From the NCBI GenBank assembly GCA_937916005.1, contig CALGIA010000132.1:1-11731 (forward strand): 11,731 bases of DNA, written 5' to 3'. A program made the position numbers and the translations under genes. The DNA is from an uncultured Rhodospirillaceae bacterium (GTDB taxonomy: Bacteria; Pseudomonadota; Alphaproteobacteria; MPNO01). The stretch's first letter is position 1. The number at the start of each line of letters is the position of its first letter. Below the pieces are notes generated by a model. The model saw only the letters and a program-made list of their open reading frames with translations. It was not told the origin of the DNA and did no database searches. Shown here piece by piece: positions 1 to 6,970 of this stretch.

Positions 1-18
1 ACAGACAAATTTTCATGA

Positions 19-858
19 TCAGATCTCCGCGACGAAACGGTTGAAGATGTCGACGAATGCGTCGGATTTTTCCACATGGGGCAGATGGCCGCAGTCGGGA
101 AATATTTCCATTCGCGAACCGGGAATCAACTCATGCCACGCGGCCGCGTATTCCGCCGGAAAGATACGGTCGTCGTCGCCCCACACGATCAGCGTCGGCA
201 GCTTGATCCGGTGGACCCACTTGCGGAGCTGGGGGTTATAGAATCTCGGCGACCAGGCCAGCTTGGCCGTGGTGAATTCATTTTTCAGACCGATGTCGGC
301 CTCTTCCTCGGTCGGCTCGATGGCGAGCCGCGCCTCGGCGATCGCGGGATCGTGGAACAGGTTTCGCACCCGTTCCTCCGGCGTCCACAGGAAGAGGTCG
401 CCCTTGGGCGCGCCGTCCACATGGATGCCCGCGGCATTGACCAGCGTCAGGCTCGCCAGCCGTGAGGAATCCCGGATCGCCATCTCGGCCCCGACCCAGC
501 CGCCCAGTGAACTGCCGACCACATGAACGCCGGACAACCCCATGGCCTCCAGGAAATCGAGATAGAAGAAAGCGAGATCGGTCAGCTCGTCGAGCCAATC
601 GGGCGTATCGGAATGGCCGTAGCCGGGATGGTCCGGCACGATCACCTCATGATGTTCGGCCAGGCGCTCCATGAACGGCAGCCAGACCCCGGCCCCGCCG
701 GCGCCATGCAGAAACAGAATCGGCGGACCGTCACCGCCCCGCATCAGGCTGATGTCACAATCGTTGACGGAAATTCTTGTCGTTATATTTGTAGGCACGA
801 CCCGGTCCTTCCAGGGTTCTTGATAGAGAGACCCATGCTCGCTAAACAGCCGGTCCAT
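19..858 (-). CDS. alpha/beta-fold hydrolase
   Basis: A 279-residue serine hydrolase of the alpha/beta fold, probably cytoplasmic, since no signal peptide is seen. The oxyanion-hole motif HGAGGAG lies at about residues 51-57. The nucleophile elbow GSSLGG puts the catalytic Ser at 117, the acid is Asp230 in WGDDDRIFP, and the His is 258 in DCGHLPH, so the triad is complete. The open frame continues upstream to 1011, but ATG at 858 is chosen because AGGAG sits 7 nt before it and the upstream residues (Arg/Gly-rich) do not resemble the family. Lipases, C-C bond hydrolases (MhpC/BphD type), enol-lactonases and haloperoxidase-like esterases share this pattern, so the substrate cannot be named. It is transcribed divergently from the carbamate kinase gene 204 bp away. 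A role in the same pathway, such as hydrolysing an amide or ester precursor, is a guess from position only. Confidence 0.9.
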   Translation of the reverse strand: MDRLFSEHGSLYQEPWKDRVVPTNITTRISVNDCDISLMRGGDGPPILFLHGAGGAGVWLPFMERLAEHHEVIVPDHPGYGHSDTPDWLDELTDLAFFYLDFLEAMGLSGVHVVGSSLGGWVGAEMAIRDSSRLASLTLVNAAGIHVDGAPKGDLFLWTPEERVRNLFHDPAIAEARLAIEPTEEEADIGLKNEFTTAKLAWSPRFYNPQLRKWVHRIKLPTLIVWGDDDRIFPAEYAAAWHELIPGSRMEIFPDCGHLPHVEKSDAFVDIFNRFVAEI

Positions 859-1062
859 GTCCAGTCTCCTGGCTGAATATAGACCTTTAACGCCGCGTCG
901 GCCGCAGCCCCCGGGGGCGCGGCATAATCGCGCTGGCGAAGCATCATACCGGCCCCAACCATCTGTCCGTTGGATTTCAACATTTCGGGGACGAGCCAGA
1001 TCACGAAGCAACCAAACTATTCCGCTTCGTCTTCGCCCCGGTTCTGGGATAGGTTTTAGATC
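859..1062. other. divergent intergenic region
   Basis: This 204-bp gap lies between the divergent hydrolase and carbamate kinase genes and must hold the promoters of both. No convincing -35/-10 pair was found by eye on either strand. The only clear structure is a 7-bp inverted repeat at 1003-1030, listed separately. No gene is supported inside the gap. Confidence 0.5.
1003..1030. promoter_or_regulatory. inverted repeat, possible operator
   Basis: ACGAAGC at 1003-1009 is exactly repeated in inverse as GCTTCGT at 1024-1030, with a 14-nt spacer, ending 32 nt before the carbamate kinase start. Spacing and position would suit a dimeric repressor or activator site, or a weak leader hairpin. A 7-bp match can arise by chance, so confidence is low. 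Confidence 0.25.
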
Positions 1063-2031
1063 ATGGTCATGAAGTTCGAAATTCCAACGCGATTACTTGT
1101 GGCGATCGGCGGAAACGCTGTTCATCCGGAAGGCGTTCAGGGAACGGCGGCGGAGCAGGCGCGCTTTGCATCGGCCACCGCGCACGCTTTGCTGCCCCTG
1201 ATGAAAACAGACACCGAGTTGGTCTTGACCCACGGCAACGGCCCTGTTGTCGGCAAGATACTGATGCGGCAGGTCATCGCGCGGAAGCGGGTAACGCCGA
1301 TGCCGCTTGATATCTGTGTCGCCCACAGCCAGGGCGGAATTGCCTATCTGCTGATGCAGGCATTCGAAAATGCGCTGCGCGAAATCGGCAACCGGCGTCA
1401 GGTGGCCTGTCTTTTGACCGAGGTCGATGTGGACCCGGATGATCCCGCCTTCAAGGATCCAACCAAGCCGATCGGATATTTTTATGATGAGGATGAGGCG
1501 CGCGACATCACGCGGGAAACCGGTTGGCTGATGCGCGAGGAAGCCGGGCGTGGCTGGCGTCATGTGGTGCCATCGCCCGCCCCGCTGCGCATTGTCGAAA
1601 TCGATCTCATTCGCGACCTCGCCGACCGGGGCGTGGTGGTCATCGCCGGCGGTGGCGGCGGAATCCCGGTAACGCGCAATGCAAAGGGCATCAGGCGCGG
1701 CGTCGAAGCGGTCATCGACAAGGACCTCACCTCGGCCCTGATGGCCAATCTGCTGGGAATCGAGGTAATGATGATCCTGACGGCGGCGCCCTCGGTGGCG
1801 CTGGATTTCGGCACACCGCAACAGCAGGACCTCCATTTGGTCAGCGCGGCCGAAATTCGTTCGTATCGGGCTCAGGGTCAGTTTCCCGCCGGAAGCATGG
1901 GTCCGAAAGTCGACGCCGCTCTCCGGTTTCTCGACGGCGGCGGCAAACGCGTCGTGATCTGCTGCATCGACGACGCCCTGCCCGCGCTGCGCGGCGAAGC
2001 CGGAACGCAAATTCTGGCTGACAAAGCCTGA
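1063..2031 (+). CDS. arcC: carbamate kinase (AllK/ArcC family)
   Basis: A 322-residue carbamate kinase of the amino-acid-kinase fold. Working catabolically it converts carbamoyl phosphate and ADP to ATP plus carbamate, which decays to ammonia and CO2. Visible hallmarks are AIGGNAV (about 14-20), THGNGPVVG (56-64), PIGYFY (136-141), VPSP (169-172), the glycine-rich AGGGGGIPV (195-203), VIDKDLT (217-223) and GSMGPKV (277-283). The length is normal for the family. The start is ATG 1063; a second ATG at 1069 is possible and would remove only two residues. A weak AGG lies 9-10 nt upstream. The next gene starts one base after this stop. The link to DUF2877, DUF1116 and FdrA homologues points to the E. 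coli allFGH-allK (ybcF) context, burning carbamoyl phosphate released from oxalurate, rather than the arginine deiminase pathway; no arcA or arcB is present. Confidence 0.93.
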   Translation: MVMKFEIPTRLLVAIGGNAVHPEGVQGTAAEQARFASATAHALLPLMKTDTELVLTHGNGPVVGKILMRQVIARKRVTPMPLDICVAHSQGGIAYLLMQAFENALREIGNRRQVACLLTEVDVDPDDPAFKDPTKPIGYFYDEDEARDITRETGWLMREEAGRGWRHVVPSPAPLRIVEIDLIRDLADRGVVVIAGGGGGIPVTRNAKGIRRGVEAVIDKDLTSALMANLLGIEVMMILTAAPSVALDFGTPQQQDLHLVSAAEIRSYRAQGQFPAGSMGPKVDAALRFLDGGGKRVVICCIDDALPALRGEAGTQILADKA

Positions 2032-2032
2032 A

Positions 2033-3043
2033 ATGTTTCAGTTTCCGGCAAGGCTGATCGGCGGCGGCGTCAGGCAATGGCTGGACAATGATCGGGAGGC
2101 GGCGATCTGCGCGCTATTCCGGCGCAGCTTCTATCTGGAAGCAACCAACGGCGATCTGGTGTGCATTGGACCGGCGGCGATCGGGGCCGGCCCGCTTAAC
2201 ATGATCTGCGACCTGCCGGGCGGCATCGACTGGGAGGCAAGCGGCCTTCAGCCGGGGGCCCGGGCAAGCATTTCGGACAGCCGGATCACCGTCGTGGGAA
2301 CCTATGAATTCGATGCAAGCGACGCCCAGACCTGGCAACCGCCGGCCTTATCGGAGAACTGGACCAATGCGACCCTGACCAGCGGCCTTGCGGCGCTGGA
2401 GACCGCCGCCCCGGCCCATGATCTGAGCGACGGGCTGGCGGGGCTGGTGCTCCATTATGTGCCGGAAATTGCGGCCGCGCGAAGCGGGTTTGACGGGCTC
2501 GGCATATGGCTCGATGACGCGATCCGAAATCCGAAGGGCGAGTTGGCGCCTCCCCCACCTAAAATTGCATCCTTGATCGGTCTCGGCCCCGGCCTCACGC
2601 CGTCGGGCGACGATCTGGTCGGCGGCGTGATGATCGCGCTGCGAATGTTCGACCATCAAACCGCCGCGGACTGTCTGGCTGGCTGGGCGCTGCCCATTGC
2701 GCGGCAAAATACCGGCAAGATCAGCATCGCCCACCTGACCGAGGCAGCCGGGGGCGAAGGCGCGGACGCGTTGCACCGGGTCATCGCCCTGATCGCGGAC
2801 GGGGATAAAACGGGATTAAAGCCCGGTCTTGATGAGATCGATGCGATCGGTCATTCGTCTGGGTGGGATGCGCTGGCCGGCGCGGTCGCCGTCATGCGTC
2901 GGATGGCGCGATCATGGAAACCGCGCGTTCCGCGGCGTGGGCATTTGACGGCGCAACCCATATACCGGCTTTTTCCAACGTCGCGACCTGCTCGGGATAG
3001 ATCTGCGGATCTGCCTCCACGCCGCAAACCGACGCCAGGATGA
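2033..3043 (+). CDS. allH: DUF2877 protein, AllH/YlbF-like carbamoyltransferase subunit
   Basis: A 336-residue homologue of E. coli AllH (YlbF), a subunit of the AllFGH oxamate carbamoyltransferase. The family signature LGPGLTPSGDD is at about residues 184-194, and a second conserved patch, GHSSGWD, is at 273-279. It starts one base after the carbamate kinase stop, so the two are surely cotranscribed and probably translationally coupled. From memory E. coli YlbF is about 271 residues, and the conserved part here ends near residue 289. The last roughly 48 residues (basic and proline-rich) are encoded opposite the 3' end of fdrA, and their composition is that of an antisense shadow. The true gene therefore runs 152 bp into the convergent gene without an earlier in-frame stop. 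The tail is probably a non-conserved extension. Family call is firm; exact chemistry is inferred. Confidence 0.88.
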   Translation: MFQFPARLIGGGVRQWLDNDREAAICALFRRSFYLEATNGDLVCIGPAAIGAGPLNMICDLPGGIDWEASGLQPGARASISDSRITVVGTYEFDASDAQTWQPPALSENWTNATLTSGLAALETAAPAHDLSDGLAGLVLHYVPEIAAARSGFDGLGIWLDDAIRNPKGELAPPPPKIASLIGLGPGLTPSGDDLVGGVMIALRMFDHQTAADCLAGWALPIARQNTGKISIAHLTEAAGGEGADALHRVIALIADGDKTGLKPGLDEIDAIGHSSGWDALAGAVAVMRRMARSWKPRVPRRGHLTAQPIYRLFPTSRPARDRSADLPPRRKPTPG

Positions 3044-4379
3044 CCGGCCGAGGCCCATCATGACCAGCCAGCAGACCGGCAATATCCCCCGCCGGGTCGT
3101 CATGGGCGCCATAGCCGAGCACCATATCGATCAACAGAACCGCAACGCCCGGATCAACCAGGGCCTCGCGGATTGACCGATGGCGCACGGTGGGGTCGAT
3201 CATCGGGTGAGGACGGCCCAGCGTGTATTCATCGGCGCCGAGATCGAGCAAATGATGGGCCAGGCCATGTCCGAGCGGCGATGCGCCGGGGACCGGTGCG
3301 TTGGAGGCGACCTCAATTCCGGCTGCCAGAAAAATCGCCTGAGCTTCGGCGCAAAGCGTGCCGCCGGCGAACAGCCCCATCACGCGGTTATGGCTCCGTG
3401 GAATATCCGCATCAAACCCCGTGCCCAACGACACACCGCCGAGCGCGTCCTCGGCGGCCGCGCGCAGAGTCGGTGCGAACGTGGCGTTGCCCGGCAGTTC
3501 GGACGCATCCATCCCTATAAAGCAGATCGTGAAATGTTTGCTGCTGGTCGCCACGCGCGCGAAAATCCGTTGCGCGATTTCTACCGACGGCGGTTTCGAA
3601 ATCAGCACGATCCGGTCGGTTCCCGGGTCCTCATCCAGCGCATCAATGGCGGCCAGGGTGGTCGCGCCGCCGACCGCCTGGGACAGGTCGCGCCCACCGA
3701 CGCCGATGGCGTGGCTGATCCCGCCCCCGTGGCGGCCGATCAGAGTGGATACTTCCTGCAGGCCGGTTCCCGATGCGGCCACGATGCCGACAGGGCCGCG
3801 CGGAACCGCGTTTGCGAAGCCCAACGGCGCGCCGCCGATGATCGCGCTGCCGCAATCCGGCCCCATCATCAAAAGCCCCAGCTCGGCCGCCTGCGCCTTG
3901 AGCGCGCATTCCTGGTCAACCGGTACGTTGTCGCTGAACATCATTACATTGAGCCCGCGCCGCATTGCGCGACGCGCCTCACGGGCGGCGAACGCGCCGG
4001 GCACGGAGATGATCGCCATATTGGCGGCGGGCAACATGGCGATAGCACTGTCCAGCGCGCGGGGAATCCACCCGCCATCGTCGCCGCTGGATTGGCGGGG
4101 CCGGTCGAGGGCTTCACCCGCGAGACCCAACGCGCCGTCGGCAGCCTCGGCAGTTTCGCCCCGTATGGCGATGATCAGATCATTGGGCCCCGCCTTGCCG
4201 CCCTCAACAGAGAGCAGCCCGGCGCTTTCGAGCAATGATTTGTTGGACGGCGTGCCGATCATCATGGACGCCGCAATGACGCCCGGCGAATCCTCGACTT
4301 CGCGCGACAGGCGCATCAGCGCGACGGAATCCAGATAGAACCCCGATCGAATCTGGTTTCTGACCACATGTCCGGTCAC
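2892..4379 (-). CDS. fdrA: FdrA/AllF, oxamate carbamoyltransferase subunit (short form)
   Basis: A 495-residue FdrA (AllF) protein with the succinyl-CoA synthetase alpha-like fold. In E. coli it works with AllG and AllH to split oxalurate with phosphate into oxamate and carbamoyl phosphate. Visible family motifs are GFYLDSVALM (about 13-22), MMGPDCGSAI (171-180), ASGTGLQEVSTL (202-213) and GVGGRDL (226-232); the last two form the nucleotide/phosphate-binding region. GTG at 4379 is chosen because it forms a GTGA overlap with the stop of the upstream DUF1116 gene, and homology starts just there (TGHVVRNQIRSGFYLDS); the open frame continues to 4436 with unrelated Arg-rich residues. E. coli FdrA is about 555 residues. 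This protein stops after its second CoA-ligase-like domain, and the missing C-terminal domain is found as a separate gene at 5663-5833. The 3' end overlaps the convergent DUF2877 gene by 152 bp. Confidence 0.9.
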   Translation of the reverse strand: MTGHVVRNQIRSGFYLDSVALMRLSREVEDSPGVIAASMMIGTPSNKSLLESAGLLSVEGGKAGPNDLIIAIRGETAEAADGALGLAGEALDRPRQSSGDDGGWIPRALDSAIAMLPAANMAIISVPGAFAAREARRAMRRGLNVMMFSDNVPVDQECALKAQAAELGLLMMGPDCGSAIIGGAPLGFANAVPRGPVGIVAASGTGLQEVSTLIGRHGGGISHAIGVGGRDLSQAVGGATTLAAIDALDEDPGTDRIVLISKPPSVEIAQRIFARVATSSKHFTICFIGMDASELPGNATFAPTLRAAAEDALGGVSLGTGFDADIPRSHNRVMGLFAGGTLCAEAQAIFLAAGIEVASNAPVPGASPLGHGLAHHLLDLGADEYTLGRPHPMIDPTVRHRSIREALVDPGVAVLLIDMVLGYGAHDDPAGDIAGLLAGHDGPRPVILASVCGVEADPQIYPEQVATLEKAGIWVAPSNAHAAERAVSMIAPSDA

Positions 4380-5635
4380 GACACGCCCCCGACGCCCATG
4401 CCGGCGGCAAAGGCCTCGAGCGCCTGTTCGAAACACGCCATGGGCGCACGCACGATCCCGGCCCCGACCTGTCCAACGCCGGGTTCGCGGTGAGCTATCC
4501 CCGTATTGATGACCGGCGCCAGCCCGGTTTCCAGCACCTTGCGAATATCGATGCCGGTCGGCACACCGGTAAAATCAAGCGCCGGGATGGTCCATTCCGG
4601 ATTGCGCCCGACGGTAATCTCCAACATGGACCGTGTGTAGTTCAAGGCGTCCCCCGCCGAGCCCGCGCCCACGAAACCGGCAACCGCGGGCGCCGCCGCC
4701 ATGGCGAACCCGCCGAGCCCCATGGTTTCCACAATGGTGGAATCCCCCATGTCGGGGTTGGCGTCCCTCTCGCTGAAGCCGGGGAAATACAGTCCGTTGG
4801 GCATTTCCACGGGCGCGGTAAACCACTGGTCGCCGGTGCCTGATACGCGAATGCCGAAATCCGTGCCGTTGCGGCTCATGGCGGTGACCACGCAGGACCC
4901 ATCAACGCCGCGCACCGGATCCATGATCGCCTTGCCCATGGCCATGGCGATATTGAGAAAGAACTGATCGTTGCCGCCGATGAATGACAGAAGCCCGGCG
5001 AGGGTTTCGGGGTCGGTACTGGTGCGCGCCAGGGACGGTGCGAGTTCGCGCAGAACCAGGCCGGTACAGGCGATATTGCGCTGGTGCATTTCGTCGCCCA
5101 TGGAAAGCCCGCGGGCAATGATTGCCTTCAGGGGCAGGCCTTCCCGATCCGCAAGGGCGCGGGACAGTGCGGGCGCGAGGTCGGACGCCAGCCAACGCAG
5201 CCGGTTGAGCACCTCACCGTCGTTGCCGCCGAAGCGCATGACCTTGCCGAGACCTTCATTGAGGGTGCAAAAGGCGCGGTTTCCGAATTTGCGGTTTTCC
5301 ACCACCATGACGGGCATGGACGGCGTAATCAGACCCGTCATCGGCCCCACGGCGTCGAAATGATGGTTGGGCTGAAACGAGATATCACCCGATTGGGCAA
5401 GTTTCCCGGCGGCGGCCAGGTCCCCGGCCCAGCCTTCCAGCACAATGGCCCCGGTAATCGCCCCCCGCATGGGCCCGCACATGCGATCCCAGCCGATGGG
5501 CGGACCGGCGTGCAGGATCACGCCATCGGCAAGACCACTGATGATTTCGCCGGCGGGGCGGACATCGACCAGCACGGGATCTGAATCGAGCATACGCCCG
5601 ACCGCTATTTTATTGGCCTGCTCGATTTTTTCCAC
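4376..5635 (-). CDS. allG: DUF1116 protein, AllG/YlbE-like carbamoyltransferase subunit
   Basis: A 419-residue DUF1116 protein, the same length as E. coli YlbE (AllG), second subunit of the oxamate carbamoyltransferase. Recognisable blocks are HAGPPIGWDRMCGPMRGA (about 42-59), NHHFDAVGPM (90-99), VVENRKFGNRAFCTLNEGLG (111-130), MGDEMHQRN (179-187) and a C-terminal APMACFEQALEA. His, Asp and Glu residues in these blocks are conserved in the family and may form the active site, but this is inference. The start is GTG (5633-5635) with AGGGAA about 10 nt upstream, slightly long spacing. The reading Q-A-N-K from residue 6 agrees with the remembered N-terminus of YlbE. The gene begins 27 nt after the small FdrA-tail gene and overlaps fdrA by 4 nt (GTGA), giving a tight three-gene operon. 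Confidence 0.92.
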   Translation of the reverse strand: MEKIEQANKIAVGRMLDSDPVLVDVRPAGEIISGLADGVILHAGPPIGWDRMCGPMRGAITGAIVLEGWAGDLAAAGKLAQSGDISFQPNHHFDAVGPMTGLITPSMPVMVVENRKFGNRAFCTLNEGLGKVMRFGGNDGEVLNRLRWLASDLAPALSRALADREGLPLKAIIARGLSMGDEMHQRNIACTGLVLRELAPSLARTSTDPETLAGLLSFIGGNDQFFLNIAMAMGKAIMDPVRGVDGSCVVTAMSRNGTDFGIRVSGTGDQWFTAPVEMPNGLYFPGFSERDANPDMGDSTIVETMGLGGFAMAAAPAVAGFVGAGSAGDALNYTRSMLEITVGRNPEWTIPALDFTGVPTGIDIRKVLETGLAPVINTGIAHREPGVGQVGAGIVRAPMACFEQALEAFAAGMGVGGVS

Positions 5636-5662
5636 GCGACTGATATTCCCTGTTTGAAAATT

Positions 5663-5833
5663 TCATTCCGACAGAAGGTCGAGCAGTTCAATAAGCCGTT
5701 CATCGCCCCCCGCCGGCGGCGTCCAATCGACCTGAACCACCGGAATGTCCTGAACCGCAAGCGCTTCGGCAAATAGGGGCAGACCGATATTCACCACCTC
5801 AATCTTCGACTGGAGCAAATTAATACCAGACAC
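5663..5833 (-). CDS. small FdrA-domain protein (detached FdrA C-terminal domain)
   Basis: A 56-codon gene found by hand translation of the minus strand; it uses GTG and lacks any in-frame ATG, so simple ORF finding misses it. The product contains VVNIGLPLFAEAL followed by PVVQVDWTPPAGGDERL and ends in LLDLLSE. This is the V-I-N-x-G-L...F...L......VV...W.P.AGG pattern that closes long FdrA proteins such as E. coli's, and matches stand-alone proteins usually named 'fdrA domain protein'. GTG at 5833 is chosen because GGGAGG (5839-5844) precedes it by 5 nt; the frame stays open upstream to about 5970 but with no better start. It is the first gene of the operon with DUF1116 and FdrA, whose fdrA product lacks exactly this domain. 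It probably acts in trans as a fourth piece of the carbamoyltransferase. Family membership is clear; the exact start is less so. Confidence 0.82.
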   Translation of the reverse strand: MSGINLLQSKIEVVNIGLPLFAEALAVQDIPVVQVDWTPPAGGDERLIELLDLLSE

Positions 5834-5838
5834 CAAGG

Positions 5839-5844
5839 CCTCCC
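5839..5844 (-). promoter_or_regulatory. ribosome binding site deciding the small-gene start
   Basis: On the minus strand this reads GGGAGG, a near-perfect Shine-Dalgarno, 5 nt before the GTG at 5833. It fixes the start of the small FdrA-domain gene, which has no ATG. Confidence 0.65.
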
Positions 5845-6031
5845 ACGTTGCGGAATTAATCCTATCCCAGAGCGTCAGGTTTGAGGGAACCTTGCCCAGG
5901 CGCGCGCAGTTTAAATTGCTTTTCGGGTTACATACAGCCGCAATGCGTCCCTGGTCGCCTCTTGCAATCGACTACAATCACCTTAAATCATGTCTACATG
6001 TGGAGAGCTTCCGCCCTGAAACCTCAATATA

Positions 6032-6060
6032 TTGACCTATGGTCCGGAAACCACTATATA
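6032..6060 (+). promoter_or_regulatory. sigma70-type promoter of the ParA-SPOR-receiver operon
   Basis: TTGACC (6032-6037) and TATATA (6055-6060) are separated by exactly 17 bp, close to the housekeeping consensus. Transcription would begin near 6067, leaving about 190 nt of untranslated leader before the ATG at 6257. The 5-bp inverted repeat at 5989-6000 sits just upstream and might bind a regulator. The call is from sequence alone. Confidence 0.6.
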
Positions 6061-6256
6061 AGTCGTAGTTTGAATGGTTGAGCCGTCAGTAGAGAGCGCA
6101 AACGGTGACGCCGATTGACGAAAGATCCCGGTCTGGGACATTCAAAAAAACCGAAATGCATCCGGTTCGGATCCAATTTCGGAATTCCAAGGGAAGCAGT
6201 TTAACGCCGCGTATCAGGCAAATTGTGTTCGACATGGAACCCGAGGAGAAAACCCA

Positions 6257-6970
6257 ATGCAGATCATGGCTTTCGCATCCCAAAAAGGCGGCGCCGGCAA
6301 GACGACCCTGGCCGGGCATATAGCGGTTCAGGCGGAACGCATGGGCGCCGGCCCGGTTGCGCTTCTGGATGCCGACCCGCAAGGCAGTCTCGCGGATTGG
6401 TGGAATGAACGAAAGGCTGAAACGCCGGTATTCGTCCACACCTCCATCGCCCGGCTGGAAGACGATATCGAACGTCTGCGCGGCTTCGGCATCGAACTTC
6501 TGGTGATCGACACGCCGCCCGCCATCACCGACACCATTGCGGAAGTGATCAGCCTGTCGGATTTGGTGGTCATTCCGACCCGGCCCAGCCCCCATGATCT
6601 CAGATCCGTGGCTCGCACGGTGGATGTGGCGGAAAACATGGGAAAACCACTGGTTTTCGTGGTGAACGGCGCATCCGCGCGCGCCAATATAACGACCGAC
6701 ACGGCGATCGCGCTGTCGCAGTACGGCACCCTTGCGCCGTCGATCATCCACCAGCGGACTGATTTCGCGTCCAGCATGATTGACGGGCGAACGGTGATGG
6801 AAATCAGCCGAAAGTCACGTTCGAACGATGAAATTATCGCGCTCTGGTCCTATTTGGACGGCAGGCTGGAACGGCTCCGCCGGCCAACGATGCGTCCGCC
6901 GGCCAACGGATTGCTGCACAGCTTCGGCCTGACCCAGGACCATCAGCCCCAGGACCGTTCGCTAACGTGA
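6257..6970 (+). CDS. ParA/MinD-family ATPase
   Basis: A 237-residue P-loop ATPase of the ParA/MinD superfamily, which position DNA, protein clusters or division machinery by ATP-dependent dimerisation on DNA or membrane. The deviant Walker A is KGGAGKTT (10-17) with both signature Lys residues; LLDADPQGS (37-45) is the switch I/A' motif and LLVIDTPP (81-88) is Walker B. VVIPTRPS (104-111) and VVNG (135-138) fit the family. It is short, with no N-terminal helix-turn-helix domain, so it resembles small ParA or orphan positioning ATPases rather than plasmid type Ia. GAGGAG lies 8 nt before the ATG. No parB gene or obvious parS sites are in the window, which argues against chromosome segregation; the partner is more likely the membrane SPOR protein encoded next, whose start overlaps this stop by 4 nt (GTGA). 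Confidence 0.92.
   Translation: MQIMAFASQKGGAGKTTLAGHIAVQAERMGAGPVALLDADPQGSLADWWNERKAETPVFVHTSIARLEDDIERLRGFGIELLVIDTPPAITDTIAEVISLSDLVVIPTRPSPHDLRSVARTVDVAENMGKPLVFVVNGASARANITTDTAIALSQYGTLAPSIIHQRTDFASSMIDGRTVMEISRKSRSNDEIIALWSYLDGRLERLRRPTMRPPANGLLHSFGLTQDHQPQDRSLT

Larger units (their letters stand above)
5834..6256. other. 423-bp divergent intergenic region
   Basis: This region separates the minus-strand FdrA-domain operon from the plus-strand ParA operon. It contains the Shine-Dalgarno of the small gene, an imperfect palindrome CATGT-CT-ACATG at 5989-6000, a sigma70-like promoter at 6032-6060 and a leader of roughly 190 nt before the ParA start. It is visibly more AT-rich than the flanking genes between about 5910 and 6070. 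No clear promoter for the minus-strand operon was found by eye. Short open frames here (for example 6105-6323 plus, and 5881-6081 plus) have no family resemblance and are not called. Confidence 0.6.

Noticed and set aside
859..1011. N-terminal extension of the hydrolase to 1011
   Set aside because: Good Shine-Dalgarno at the internal ATG (858), and the extension is Arg/Gly-rich with no similarity to the fold.
1093..2010. 305-residue minus-strand open frame opposite carbamate kinase
   Set aside because: His/Arg-rich shadow without family motifs; the plus strand has every carbamate kinase motif.
3180..4338. Long plus-strand open frames opposite fdrA (352 and 326 residues)
   Set aside because: Antisense shadows typical of high-GC coding DNA; the minus strand carries clear FdrA motifs.
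5881..6081. 66-residue plus-strand open frame in the intergenic region
   Set aside because: Composition is random-looking, there is no ribosome site, and it runs across the promoter.
6105..6323. 72-codon plus-strand open frame with GTG start upstream of and overlapping parA
   Set aside because: No recognisable family, weak ribosome site, and its last third is an out-of-frame reading of parA. Kept only as a leader feature to check.
6086..6777. Minus-strand open frames opposite parA
   Set aside because: No motifs and low-complexity composition; the plus strand is unambiguous ParA.
6257..6970. Plasmid or chromosome partition locus
   Set aside because: The ATPase lacks a ParB partner, parS-like sites or replication genes nearby; the neighbours suggest protein positioning instead.
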